Below are positions 41,726 through 50,024 of a stretch of 64,000 nucleotides of DNA, in pieces. The translations under genes and the position numbers were made by a program. This DNA is from Flavihumibacter cheonanensis (lineage in GTDB: Bacteria; Bacteroidota; Bacteroidia; Chitinophagales; Chitinophagaceae): positions 496,001 to 560,000 of the forward strand of contig NZ_JAKRWF010000004.1 of assembly GCF_022352215.1 (NCBI RefSeq), written 5' to 3'. A model generated the notes under the pieces. The model saw only the letters and a program-made list of their open reading frames with translations. It was not told the DNA's origin and made no database searches. Position 1 is the stretch's first letter. The number at the start of each line of letters is the position of its first letter.

Positions 41726-42393
41726 TGCTTTATCTGGTTCCTTCGCCAATCGGCAATTTGCAGGATATCACCCTTCGCGCACTGGATGTGCTGAAACAGG
41801 TGGATGTTATCCTCGCAGAAGATACCCGAAACAGCGCCCGCCTGCTGAATCATTTTCAGATTCAAAAACCGCTGACTCCCTATCACCAGCACAATGAACA
41901 CAAAGTGTTGCAACACCTCGTGGATCAACTGGTGGCAGGAAAAAATATGGCTGTACTCACGGATGCAGGTACTCCCGGTATCTCGGATCCGGCCTTCCTG
42001 CTGGTGCGTGAATGCATCCGAAACAATGTGAAGGTCGAAACCCTCCCGGGCGCCACTGCCTTTGTGCCTGCCCTGGTAAACAGTGGGCTGCCGATCAATC
42101 GCTTCTGCTTTGAAGGTTTTCTTCCCCTTAAAAAAGGAAGACAAACCCTGCTCAAAAAACTGGCTACCGAAGAGCGCACCATGGTTTTTTATGAATCCCC
42201 CATGCGCCTGGTGAAAACCCTGGAAGAACTGCAAACTTATTTTGGGCCTGATCGTCAGGCTGCTGTATCCAGGGAGTTGACCAAACTTTTCGAAGAAACC
42301 AAACGCGGCACCCTGGCAGAACTGGCACAATATTTCGGTACCAAACCGGTAAAAGGGGAGATTGTACTGGTAGTTGAAGGTACAACTGCCTGA
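41725..42393 (+). CDS. rsmI: 16S rRNA (cytidine(1402)-2'-O)-methyltransferase RsmI
   Basis: 222 aa tetrapyrrole-methylase fold. MLYLVPSPIGNLQDITLRAL, LAEDTRNSARLL, PYHQHNEHK, LTDAGTPGISDPAFLLV are the diagnostic RsmI blocks. Methylates the ribose of C1402 in 16S rRNA. Start overlaps the purS stop (TAATG). Confidence 0.96.
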   Translation: MLYLVPSPIGNLQDITLRALDVLKQVDVILAEDTRNSARLLNHFQIQKPLTPYHQHNEHKVLQHLVDQLVAGKNMAVLTDAGTPGISDPAFLLVRECIRNNVKVETLPGATAFVPALVNSGLPINRFCFEGFLPLKKGRQTLLKKLATEERTMVFYESPMRLVKTLEELQTYFGPDRQAAVSRELTKLFEETKRGTLAELAQYFGTKPVKGEIVLVVEGTTA

Positions 42394-42441
42394 TTTTTAG
42401 GATTTCCTTATCATGTGGTTAAGGATATTTGTATATTATCA

Positions 42442-42903
42442 ATGAACGTCAATATGAGATCTGTACTGTTTGGATTACTTGTTCTGACCGGAATTGCGAT
42501 CACTCAGCCCTTAAATGCCCAGATCCGTAAAATTCCTGCCGTAGTTACGGATGCGTTTAAATACAAATACCGGAACGCGGAAAGTGTGGAATGGAAAGAT
42601 AAACTCTCCCATTTTGTTGTTTACTTCCAATTAGGTGGCGATAAATACGAAGCCTACTTTAAAAACGATGGCACCTGGACCGGCTCCCAAAAAGAAATCA
42701 CCCAGGAGGATCTGCCGGAGGAAGTAATGGAGGGACTTGACAAGAGCAAATACGCCGACTGGGAAATTGTTGGCTACTTTGAGCTCATCCAGCCCAGCGA
42801 TAAAACCGAGTACCGCCTGCTGGTGAGTAAATCAGATTTGAATAAACGCGACCTGACCTTCTCCAAAGAAGGACGACTGGTACGCGATAAACTCACTCTC
42901 TAA
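42442..42903 (+). CDS. PepSY-like (DUF2874) periplasmic protein
   Basis: About 153 aa from the ATG at 42442; a longer frame begins at 42415 and another Met lies at 42454 (MRSVLFGLLVLTGIAITQPLNAQ). All give a signal peptide ending at LNAQ. The mature part has two PepSY-like units: VTDAFKYKYRNAESVEWKD followed by VVYFQLGGDKYEAYFKNDGTW, and a second half with YADWEIVGYFEL and TEYRLLVSKSD. Such proteins bind ligands or inhibit peptidases in other families; no role can be assigned here. Confidence 0.82.
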   Translation: MNVNMRSVLFGLLVLTGIAITQPLNAQIRKIPAVVTDAFKYKYRNAESVEWKDKLSHFVVYFQLGGDKYEAYFKNDGTWTGSQKEITQEDLPEEVMEGLDKSKYADWEIVGYFELIQPSDKTEYRLLVSKSDLNKRDLTFSKEGRLVRDKLTL

Positions 42904-42976
42904 GATTTCCAAAGCTCCCGCTTAAGTCTTGGCATTTTTTCTGAAATTTACCGTTTCAGCTTATCAACACGCGCAT

Positions 42977-44911
42977 ATGAAAAAACATTTGTCCTGGTTA
43001 CTTATCTGTTTAGTGGTAGTCAACTCCTCTCTAACGGCCCAGCCTAGTCGCTGGCAGCAGGAGGTCGACTACAAAATGACGATCGATATGGATGTCAAGA
43101 CCAATCGCTTCACTGGCAAGCAGGTTTTGACCTACACCAACAATTCCCCCGACACCCTAAAAAAGATTTACTACCATCTTTACTGGAATGCTTTTCAGCC
43201 AAACAGTATGATGGATGTGAGAAGCCAGGAACTGGGTAAAAACAAAATTGGCAATCGCGCCGACTGGGATCCCCGGGTACGCGATCGAATTGCCAACCTG
43301 AAGCCGGATGAAATAGGATACCAGCGGGTGAAATCTCTCAAAATGAATGGTGTGGATCAGCCCTTCAAAGAGCAGGAAACCATCCTGGAAGTGACACTCA
43401 CCAAACCTATTCTGCCCAAAACCAAAGTGGTGTTGAATATGGACTTCGAAGCCCAGGTTCCCCTGCAGGTTCGTCGAGCTGGCAGAGACAACCCCAACAC
43501 CGGTGTTCGGTATTCCATGGCACAATGGTATCCCAAACTGGCGGAATACGATTATGAAGGCTGGCATCCGAATCCCTATATCGCCCGCGAATTCTATGGC
43601 GTTTGGGGTGATTTTGATGTGAAGATCAGCATCGATCGTAACTATATGATTGGTGGTACCGGTTACCTGCAAAATGCACAGGCAATCGGATTTGGATACG
43701 AGGCTCCGGGTACCAAACCTGTGGTGCCAAATACACCCAAGCTCACCTGGCATTTCACTGCTCCCAATGTGCACGATTTTATGTGGGCAGCAGATCCAGA
43801 ATTCAAACATGTAGTTCGCCAGGTTCCAAATGGTCCAACGATTCACGTATTATATAATGACAAACCGAATGATGCAGCAAATGATGCGGCCTGGACCAAA
43901 GTGGCGGATGCTGCTGTAGCGGTATTGCCATTCATTGAAAGCAAATTCGGTAAGTATCCTTATAAGCAATATTCGTTTATCCATGGTGGTGATGGTGGTA
44001 TGGAATATCCCATGTCTACGCTCCTGGCCGGCCCCAGTCTTGGTACTGCTTTCCACGAATGGATGCATAGCTGGTACCAGATGATTCTCGGCACCAATGA
44101 AAGCAAATATGCCTGGATGGATGAGGGTTTCACTTCCTTTGGGGAAAGCCTGGTTACGGAATATTATCAAACGCTGGATAAAGAGAAAGCCGCTATTACA
44201 TCAGCAGGAGTGAGCACTGGTCCCAAGCGTTCTATCGTGGATCCCGCCATGAAAGAGAATCCGCATGCAGGTTCTTATCAAAGCTATTTTGCGCTCGTTA
44301 GAAGCGGTCTCGAAGAACCCATGACTACCCATTCAGATCATTTCGAAACCAATTTTGCATATAGTATTGCCTCTTATTCCAAAGGAGAAGTATTCTTGGA
44401 GCAACTGGGTTATATTGTTGGCGCACAAGTGCGCGATCAGATCCTATTGGATTATTACAACCAGTGGAAATTCAAACATCCCAATGTGCATGATTTCATC
44501 CGGGTGGCAGAAAAGAGATCCGGTATTGAACTCGACTGGTACCAGGAATACTGGGTGAATACTACCAAAACCATCGACTATGGTATCGACAGTTTGTTTG
44601 AGCAGTCAGGTTCTACGAATATCCGACTGAAGAGAACCGGTAAAATGCCTATGCCAATTGATGTGGTGATTACATTCCGCGATGGCACCAAAGAATTACA
44701 TTATGTACCCATGTACCTGATGTTTGGCAGCAAACCGGTGGAAGATCCTTCCATCACCCGCAAAGTATACGATGCCTGGAAATGGACACATCCTACTTTC
44801 CAGATCAGCACCAACAGAAAACTGCAGGATATAAAATCCGTTGAAATCGATCCATCCGGACGTATGGCGGATGTAAATCCGAGAGATAATAAACTGGAAT
44901 TGAATTGGTAA
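42977..44911 (+). CDS. M1 family aminopeptidase-like metallopeptidase, exported
   Basis: 644 aa from ATG at 42977 (MKKHLSWLLICLVVVNSSLTAQ signal peptide); a longer frame opens with TTG at 42929 but its extra 16 residues spoil the signal. Zinc site HEWMH-x18-E in FHEWMHSWYQMILGTN and DEGFTSFGES, preceded by the exopeptidase-type motif GGMEYPMSTL. N-terminal beta domain as in M1 enzymes. Probably a periplasmic or surface aminopeptidase. Monocistronic with its own terminator. Confidence 0.93.
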   Translation: MKKHLSWLLICLVVVNSSLTAQPSRWQQEVDYKMTIDMDVKTNRFTGKQVLTYTNNSPDTLKKIYYHLYWNAFQPNSMMDVRSQELGKNKIGNRADWDPRVRDRIANLKPDEIGYQRVKSLKMNGVDQPFKEQETILEVTLTKPILPKTKVVLNMDFEAQVPLQVRRAGRDNPNTGVRYSMAQWYPKLAEYDYEGWHPNPYIAREFYGVWGDFDVKISIDRNYMIGGTGYLQNAQAIGFGYEAPGTKPVVPNTPKLTWHFTAPNVHDFMWAADPEFKHVVRQVPNGPTIHVLYNDKPNDAANDAAWTKVADAAVAVLPFIESKFGKYPYKQYSFIHGGDGGMEYPMSTLLAGPSLGTAFHEWMHSWYQMILGTNESKYAWMDEGFTSFGESLVTEYYQTLDKEKAAITSAGVSTGPKRSIVDPAMKENPHAGSYQSYFALVRSGLEEPMTTHSDHFETNFAYSIASYSKGEVFLEQLGYIVGAQVRDQILLDYYNQWKFKHPNVHDFIRVAEKRSGIELDWYQEYWVNTTKTIDYGIDSLFEQSGSTNIRLKRTGKMPMPIDVVITFRDGTKELHYVPMYLMFGSKPVEDPSITRKVYDAWKWTHPTFQISTNRKLQDIKSVEIDPSGRMADVNPRDNKLELNW

Positions 44912-44938
44912 TTACACCAAAAAAGAAAAGTCCCTATA

Positions 44939-44971
44939 TTAAAGCCGTTGCACTGCGACGGCTTTAATTAT
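44939..44971 (+). terminator. Terminator of the M1 peptidase gene
   Basis: Stem TTAAAGCCGT / ACGGCTTTAA with a 9-nt loop, then TTATT; 27 bp after the stop. Confidence 0.85.
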
Positions 44972-45110
44972 TGTGGACAGCATAAGGTGTTTCGAGTGGT
45001 TGAGGAGGTAAGGTAAGGCTAATGATTAACGTTATTTGAGGCATCCCTTCTCGAGCAACAAAAATAGACTAACCTAATTCCTGTCCTATACCACAAAGTG
45101 GGTATTTTGA

Positions 45111-45761
45111 CTACCTTCCGAAGAACTTATTGACTGCTTCCACCCGGTTGTTAACATGCAGTTTTTCGTAAATATGATACACGTGTTTACGCACAGTCTC
45201 CTGACTGATAAAGAGTTGTGCGGAAATTTCTTTATACAGCAGGCCTTTTGCCAGCAATTCGAGGATTTCTTTCTCTCTGTTTGATAGTACGCCGAGTTTG
45301 GCATCATTTCCTCCAACCAGGCTCTCCTGCACCGGTCCCCGGTTTTGAAAAGCAGTTACCACTTTCCGGGCAATCTGGCTACTCATAGGTGCACCGCCTT
45401 CACTGAGTTCGCGGATGGATTCCAGTAATTTGATAGGAGAGGTCTTCTTCAGAATATACCCATTGGCACCTGCACTAAGGGCTTCGAAGATTTTTTCATC
45501 TTCCTCATACACTGTGCACATCATAAAGAGTACGTCAGGATTGGAAGGCTTGAGCCGTCGAACACACTCAATGCCACTGATTCCTCCCAGGTTGATATCC
45601 ATCAATACCACATTGGGTTTCAGGATGGGAATTTTTTCCATTGCGGATTCCCCGCTTGCAAAACTGCCTAACAATTCATACTCGTCAGATAGCCGCACAA
45701 TCTCTTCCAATGCATGCCGGATGTCATTGGTATCATCCACAATACAAACAGTAATTGCCAT
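45111..45761 (-). CDS. LuxR-family (NarL-type) response regulator
   Basis: 216 aa. Receiver domain 1-125 with acidic pocket VDD (about 8-10), phospho-acceptor Asp55 in VVLMDINLGG and Lys in YILKKTSP; LuxR-type HTH about 150-212 (LSNREKEILELLAKGLLYKEISAQLFISQETVRKHV shortened here). It binds DNA after phosphorylation by a histidine kinase; no kinase gene is in the window, so it is orphan locally. Confidence 0.92.
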   Translation of the reverse strand: MAITVCIVDDTNDIRHALEEIVRLSDEYELLGSFASGESAMEKIPILKPNVVLMDINLGGISGIECVRRLKPSNPDVLFMMCTVYEEDEKIFEALSAGANGYILKKTSPIKLLESIRELSEGGAPMSSQIARKVVTAFQNRGPVQESLVGGNDAKLGVLSNREKEILELLAKGLLYKEISAQLFISQETVRKHVYHIYEKLHVNNRVEAVNKFFGR

Positions 45762-45818
45762 CGTACAAAGGTCTAGGAAATTTCGCGGGTATTCAATACT
45801 ACTTTGTGGTAGTACAAT

Positions 45819-46469
45819 TTATTTGTGAACGTACAAAAGGTATTTTTCCCGGTAGTAGTCAAGCGGAAACAGTTCATAGATTTCCATCACCCGGGGCCGC
45901 AAACGTGATTCAGATATCTCCTGTCCCAGGTCTCCGCCCTTCAAACAGATCAGCCCGCTTGCCGGGAAATTTCCCTCAGACGGACGTTTATTCAGCACCG
46001 GCCTGGCCCATTGCCATAAGTCTTTTAAAGGGGCTACTGCCCTGGAAACAACATAATCAAATTTGCGATCCTTGATGTCTTCTACGCGTGTATGGCGGGT
46101 GGTTACATTCATAAGGCCTATTGCTGCAGCCACTTCTTTCACCACGGTGAGTTTTTTATTGATGCTATCCGCCAGCAGAAATTCCACTTCCGGAAAATAG
46201 ATCGCGAGAGGAATGCCTGGAAAACCACCACCAGTGCCAATATCCAATATTTTGGCACCTGCAGGAAATTCAAATGCCGCAGCAATTGCCAGGGAATGCA
46301 GCACATGATTCTCATACAGATGATCAATATCCTTTCTTGAAATCACATTGATCTTGCTGTTCCAATCGCGATACAGTTCATCCAGCGCAGCCAGTTGTTC
46401 CAGTTGGCGTGGGGTGAAATCCGCAAAGAATTCAGTTATCAGGTCCAGTTTTGACGAGGCTTTTTCCAT
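45819..46469 (-). CDS. rsmG: 16S rRNA (guanine(527)-N7)-methyltransferase RsmG
   Basis: 216 aa from ATG at 46469 (MEKASSKLDLITEFFADFTP). Motif I ILDIGTGGGFPGIPLAI and ISRKDIDHLYENHVLHSLAI are diagnostic. The frame extends to 46526 but that part lies inside the upstream glycosyltransferase. The start overlaps the glycosyltransferase stop by 31 bp, so the two genes are coupled. Methylates G527 of 16S rRNA with SAM. Confidence 0.94.
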   Translation of the reverse strand: MEKASSKLDLITEFFADFTPRQLEQLAALDELYRDWNSKINVISRKDIDHLYENHVLHSLAIAAAFEFPAGAKILDIGTGGGFPGIPLAIYFPEVEFLLADSINKKLTVVKEVAAAIGLMNVTTRHTRVEDIKDRKFDYVVSRAVAPLKDLWQWARPVLNKRPSEGNFPASGLICLKGGDLGQEISESRLRPRVMEIYELFPLDYYREKYLLYVHK

Positions 46470-47572
46470 ATTGCTGGTGCAAAGATGCAATAATACAGGA
46501 ACATCCAGATATCCAGTAACCACCACCAGCCAAAGAGATCTTTCTCTCCCAGCTTCTGCATGGTTTTATATTGAATGATTGCCTGCGAAATAAAACGCAA
46601 ACCAAAAATGCCCAGCACAATTCTCCAGTCGGCCAATAACATCGCTACTATAAACAGAGGATAATAAAGGAACAAACTCAGCGAATAAGTCCCCAGCAAA
46701 AACTTGATCTTGCCTTTATAATACTTCCCGGTTGAATAATGTCTTTCTTTTTGCCGGAACCAGTCGCCAAAGGATTTCTTAGCCTCCGACAACGTAAAAG
46801 CTTCCGGGTCCAGCACTACGGTAGTATTGCCTTTATGTGCTACTTTATTAATGAACAGGTCGTCATCGCCGCCAGGCAAATGATTAATGGAAGAGAAGCC
46901 TTTGTTGTTAATAAACAATTCCCGCTTATAAGAAAGATTTCTGCCCACACCCATATAGGGTACCCCAGCCAGCGCATATGATAAATACTGTAGTGCGGTA
47001 TGATAGGTTTCAAAACGGATCAGTTTATTCAAGAGGCCAGGCTTTTTGGTATAGGCTCCATATCCCAACACCACTTCAATGCCCGGTTTATAGGCATTCT
47101 GCATTTTATACAACCAGTGCTCGGAAGCAGGTACACAATCTGCATCTGTAAGCAACAGGATCTCATGATCTGCTTCTTTGATCCCAATAGAGAGTGGATA
47201 TTTTTTTCCTGGTATGCCCTTGGCTTCATGTTCCAGGTTCACGATCTGCAATCCTTTAAAGGTTTTCTTGAATTCTTCCAGCAAATAGCGTGTATCATCC
47301 TGGCTGTTATGATTTACCACAATCAGTTCATGGCTCGAAGGGTATTGCTGAAACAACACGCCGGGCAGGTTGCGGGCCAGGTTGCCGGCTTCATCGCGCG
47401 CGCAGATGATCACCGATACCGGATGGGTTTGGGAATGGTCTTTTTCTTTGGGTTTGAAAAAGGCAAGGCGACTGAAAATACCCCAGTAATAAAGGAGTTG
47501 AATAAAACTTACCAGGCTGAACAGCACAAGGCTGATCAAACCCCAATCAAGATTGAGTTGCTGAAAATCCAT
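46439..47572 (-). CDS. Membrane-bound family 2 glycosyltransferase
   Basis: 377 aa. N-terminal transmembrane helix (LISLVLFSLVSFIQLLYY), GT-A fold (VSVIICARDEAGNL, DxD in LLTDADCVPA, and GGDDDLF), and two or three C-terminal transmembrane helices (KFLLGTYSLSLFLYYPLFIVA onward). Transfers a sugar from an NDP-sugar to a lipid or polysaccharide acceptor; substrate unknown. Upstream partner of rsmG and divergent from tgt. Confidence 0.9.
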   Translation of the reverse strand: MDFQQLNLDWGLISLVLFSLVSFIQLLYYWGIFSRLAFFKPKEKDHSQTHPVSVIICARDEAGNLARNLPGVLFQQYPSSHELIVVNHNSQDDTRYLLEEFKKTFKGLQIVNLEHEAKGIPGKKYPLSIGIKEADHEILLLTDADCVPASEHWLYKMQNAYKPGIEVVLGYGAYTKKPGLLNKLIRFETYHTALQYLSYALAGVPYMGVGRNLSYKRELFINNKGFSSINHLPGGDDDLFINKVAHKGNTTVVLDPEAFTLSEAKKSFGDWFRQKERHYSTGKYYKGKIKFLLGTYSLSLFLYYPLFIVAMLLADWRIVLGIFGLRFISQAIIQYKTMQKLGEKDLFGWWWLLDIWMFLYYCIFAPAIWKKPRQNWT

Positions 47573-47625
47573 AAACGTCCACGGTTGGTCTGGGTGATGA
47601 TGCCGGCGGCGAAATTAAGATTAAT

Positions 47626-47633
47626 TACCTTTG
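47626..47633 (+). promoter_or_regulatory. Candidate -7 element (TACCTTTG) of tgt
   Basis: Matches TAnnTTTG and ends 8 bp before the tgt ATG at 47642, implying a very short leader. Confidence 0.4.
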
Positions 47634-47641
47634 CTCCCCTT

Positions 47642-48781
47642 ATGGCAGCACTATCATTTGAGCTCTGTGGAAAAGATGCGGCTTCAAAAGCCCGCGCAGG
47701 CACCCTTACAACCGACCATGGCAGGATCGAAACGCCCATATTCATGCCTGTTGGTACCGTGGGCAGCGTGAAGGCGGTGAGTCAGCAGCAGTTAAAAGAA
47801 GATGTCAATGCCCAGATCATCCTGGGTAATACCTATCACCTGTACCTGCGGCCTGGGTTGGAAGTGCTGGAAGCAGCAGGAGGATTGCACAAATTTATGG
47901 GTTGGGATCGCCCCATCCTTACAGATAGTGGTGGTTACCAGGTGTTTTCACTTGCTGGTAACCGTAAGCTGACTGAAGAAGGCGCCCTCTTTCAGAGCCA
48001 TATTGATGGTAGCCGGCACCTGTTTACGCCAGAGTCGGTGATGGATATCCAGCGCGTAATCGGGGCCGATATTATTATGGCATTTGATGAATGTCCCCCT
48101 TACCCCAGCGACTATGCCTATGCGAAAAAATCCATGGATCTGACGCACCGCTGGCTGGACCGATGTTTTAAACGCCTTTCGGAAACTCCTGATAAATATG
48201 GTCACACGCAGAACCTGTTCCCGATTGTGCAGGGTAGCACGTATAAAGACCTGCGCCAGGCTTCCTGTGAATATGTGGCATCCAAAGGGGCTGTAGGCAA
48301 TGCGATTGGTGGTTTGTCGGTAGGGGAGCCGGAAGAAATGATGTACGAACATGCGGCCCATTGTTGTGAATTTTTACCTGCTGATAAGCCCCGCTACCTG
48401 ATGGGCGTGGGTACTCCCTGGAATATCCTGGAGAATATTTCCCTGGGCATCGATATGTTTGATTGCGTGATGCCCACCCGCAATGGCCGCAATGCCATGT
48501 TGTTCACCAGCAAGGGCGTGATCAATATCGATAATAAAAAATGGGAGAAAGATTTCAGTCCCCTCGATGATGGCATCGGTTCTCCTTTCAGTGAGTATTA
48601 TACCAAAGCCTATATGCGCCACCTGGTGAAGGCGAAGGAAATCCTGGCACTGACCATCGCCAGTGTGCACAATCTTACGTTTTATCTCTGGCTGGTGAAG
48701 CAGGCAAGGGCACATATCCTGGCCGGTGATTTCAACAGCTGGAAGAAGGAGATGATCCCGGTACTCAAAACCAGGTTGTGA
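47642..48781 (+). CDS. tgt: tRNA-guanine(34) transglycosylase, lacking the usual zinc cysteines
   Basis: 379 aa from ATG at 47642; the frame is open further upstream but antisense to the glycosyltransferase and without family similarity. It exchanges G34 of GUN-anticodon tRNAs for preQ1 in queuosine synthesis. Catalytic Asp residues are in ILTDSGGYQVFS and FDCVMPTRNGRN, and GLSVGEP is present. The region that normally holds the CxCxxC zinc ligands reads DDGIGSPFSEYY with no Cys, while the ligand-type His in IASVHNL remains. Followed 49 bp later by lptF/G. Confidence 0.93.
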   Translation: MAALSFELCGKDAASKARAGTLTTDHGRIETPIFMPVGTVGSVKAVSQQQLKEDVNAQIILGNTYHLYLRPGLEVLEAAGGLHKFMGWDRPILTDSGGYQVFSLAGNRKLTEEGALFQSHIDGSRHLFTPESVMDIQRVIGADIIMAFDECPPYPSDYAYAKKSMDLTHRWLDRCFKRLSETPDKYGHTQNLFPIVQGSTYKDLRQASCEYVASKGAVGNAIGGLSVGEPEEMMYEHAAHCCEFLPADKPRYLMGVGTPWNILENISLGIDMFDCVMPTRNGRNAMLFTSKGVINIDNKKWEKDFSPLDDGIGSPFSEYYTKAYMRHLVKAKEILALTIASVHNLTFYLWLVKQARAHILAGDFNSWKKEMIPVLKTRL

Positions 48782-48830
48782 AAGCCTTAACCAATTTTCA
48801 ACTAGATTTGAGCGCTTTTATCGGCATGGC

Positions 48831-49922
48831 ATGAAGATCCTCGACTGGTATATATTTAAAAAATTCATGGTGACTTTCCTGTTCGCCATCCTCACCATTA
48901 CAGTTATTGCAGTGGTGATTGATACCAGTGAAAAGACCGATGATTTTGTGAAATCCGGGTTGCCTTTCATGGGCATTGTAACCCAGTATTATTTTGGATT
49001 TGTACCCTTTATTATCTCGATGATCTTTCCCCTGATTGTATTCATCGCGGTGATCTTCTTTACTTCCAAAATGGCCGCACGTTCTGAGACCGTGGCGATC
49101 CTGGCAACCGGAATTCCCTACAGCAGATTCCTTCGGCCTTATTTGATGGGCGCCTTTTTATTGGCTGGTATCATGCTCTGGGCCAATGCAATGGTGATCC
49201 CAAGAGCGAATGAAATCTACAGCCGGTTCAAGCTGACCTATATCGATAAGAACAGTACCTATTCTGCGGGCATTGGCGGGAGCCGCGATTTCTATTTCCG
49301 TTCTGATTCTGTGACGTTCGTGGGCATGAAATATTATGACACCCTGAATAAATCTGCCAGTAATTTTTTCCTGGAAAGAATCAAAGGCAATGAGGTCATT
49401 TATAATATCAGGTCGGATTATGTTCGTTGGGATACAGCCACCAAAAAATGGCGGGCGGAAAATGTGTTTGAACGCAAGATCGATGGCCTCAAAGAAACCG
49501 TTCAGAAACATCCGTATATGGAAGTGGATCTGAATATGCGGCCGGATGAATTAAGGCGGGATGAATACCTCAAAGACAAACTCAATTCCTTTGAATTGTA
49601 TGAGTTCATACGGCGCGAGCAAATAAGAGGTACGGAAGGATTGAATACTTACCGGGTGGAGTTCTGGCGGCGACTCGCAACTCCTGTTTCCGTAATCATC
49701 CTTACCCTGATGGGAGTATTTGTTGCGGCCCGTAAAACCAGGGGAGGATCTGGTCTTCAACTGGCTTTTGGAATTGTTTCTGCTGCCACTTTTGTGATCA
49801 TGGATAAATTCTCGACAGTGTTTTCTACAAAGGGGAATTTTCATCCCATCCTGGCTGCCTGGCTCCCCAACCTGATCTTTATGTTGGTGGCCTTCTATCT
49901 TTATAAGAAAGCTCCTAAGTAA
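48831..49922 (+). CDS. LptF/LptG family permease
   Basis: 363 aa. Start MKILDWYIFKKFMVTFLFAILTITVIAVV is characteristic of YjgP/YjgQ (LptF/G) proteins. About three N-terminal transmembrane helices, a periplasmic beta domain (about 130-270) and C-terminal helices (VSVIILTLMGVFVAARKTRGG). Part of the LPS export machine with LptB. F versus G cannot be decided from the sequence. Same direction as tgt. Confidence 0.92.
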   Translation: MKILDWYIFKKFMVTFLFAILTITVIAVVIDTSEKTDDFVKSGLPFMGIVTQYYFGFVPFIISMIFPLIVFIAVIFFTSKMAARSETVAILATGIPYSRFLRPYLMGAFLLAGIMLWANAMVIPRANEIYSRFKLTYIDKNSTYSAGIGGSRDFYFRSDSVTFVGMKYYDTLNKSASNFFLERIKGNEVIYNIRSDYVRWDTATKKWRAENVFERKIDGLKETVQKHPYMEVDLNMRPDELRRDEYLKDKLNSFELYEFIRREQIRGTEGLNTYRVEFWRRLATPVSVIILTLMGVFVAARKTRGGSGLQLAFGIVSAATFVIMDKFSTVFSTKGNFHPILAAWLPNLIFMLVAFYLYKKAPK

Positions 49923-50024
49923 TTGTTATTTACCGCTTTTTAATGGGATTCTAACGCAACACTGTTGAATATTTGTTTGTTGTACCATCGACAATAGCTA
50001 ATTTTATTGGTTAAAATCTTCTTC

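Noticed and set aside
41494-42330. 278-aa minus-strand frame over purS and rsmI
   Set aside because: It is antisense to two well-supported genes.
45819-46526. Long form of RsmG from 46526
   Set aside because: The first 19 residues lie in the upstream glycosyltransferase and do not match the family; Met at 46469 fits.
47000-47641. 214-codon N-terminal extension of tgt
   Set aside because: It is antisense to the glycosyltransferase and has no family similarity; the family start MAALSFEL is at 47642.
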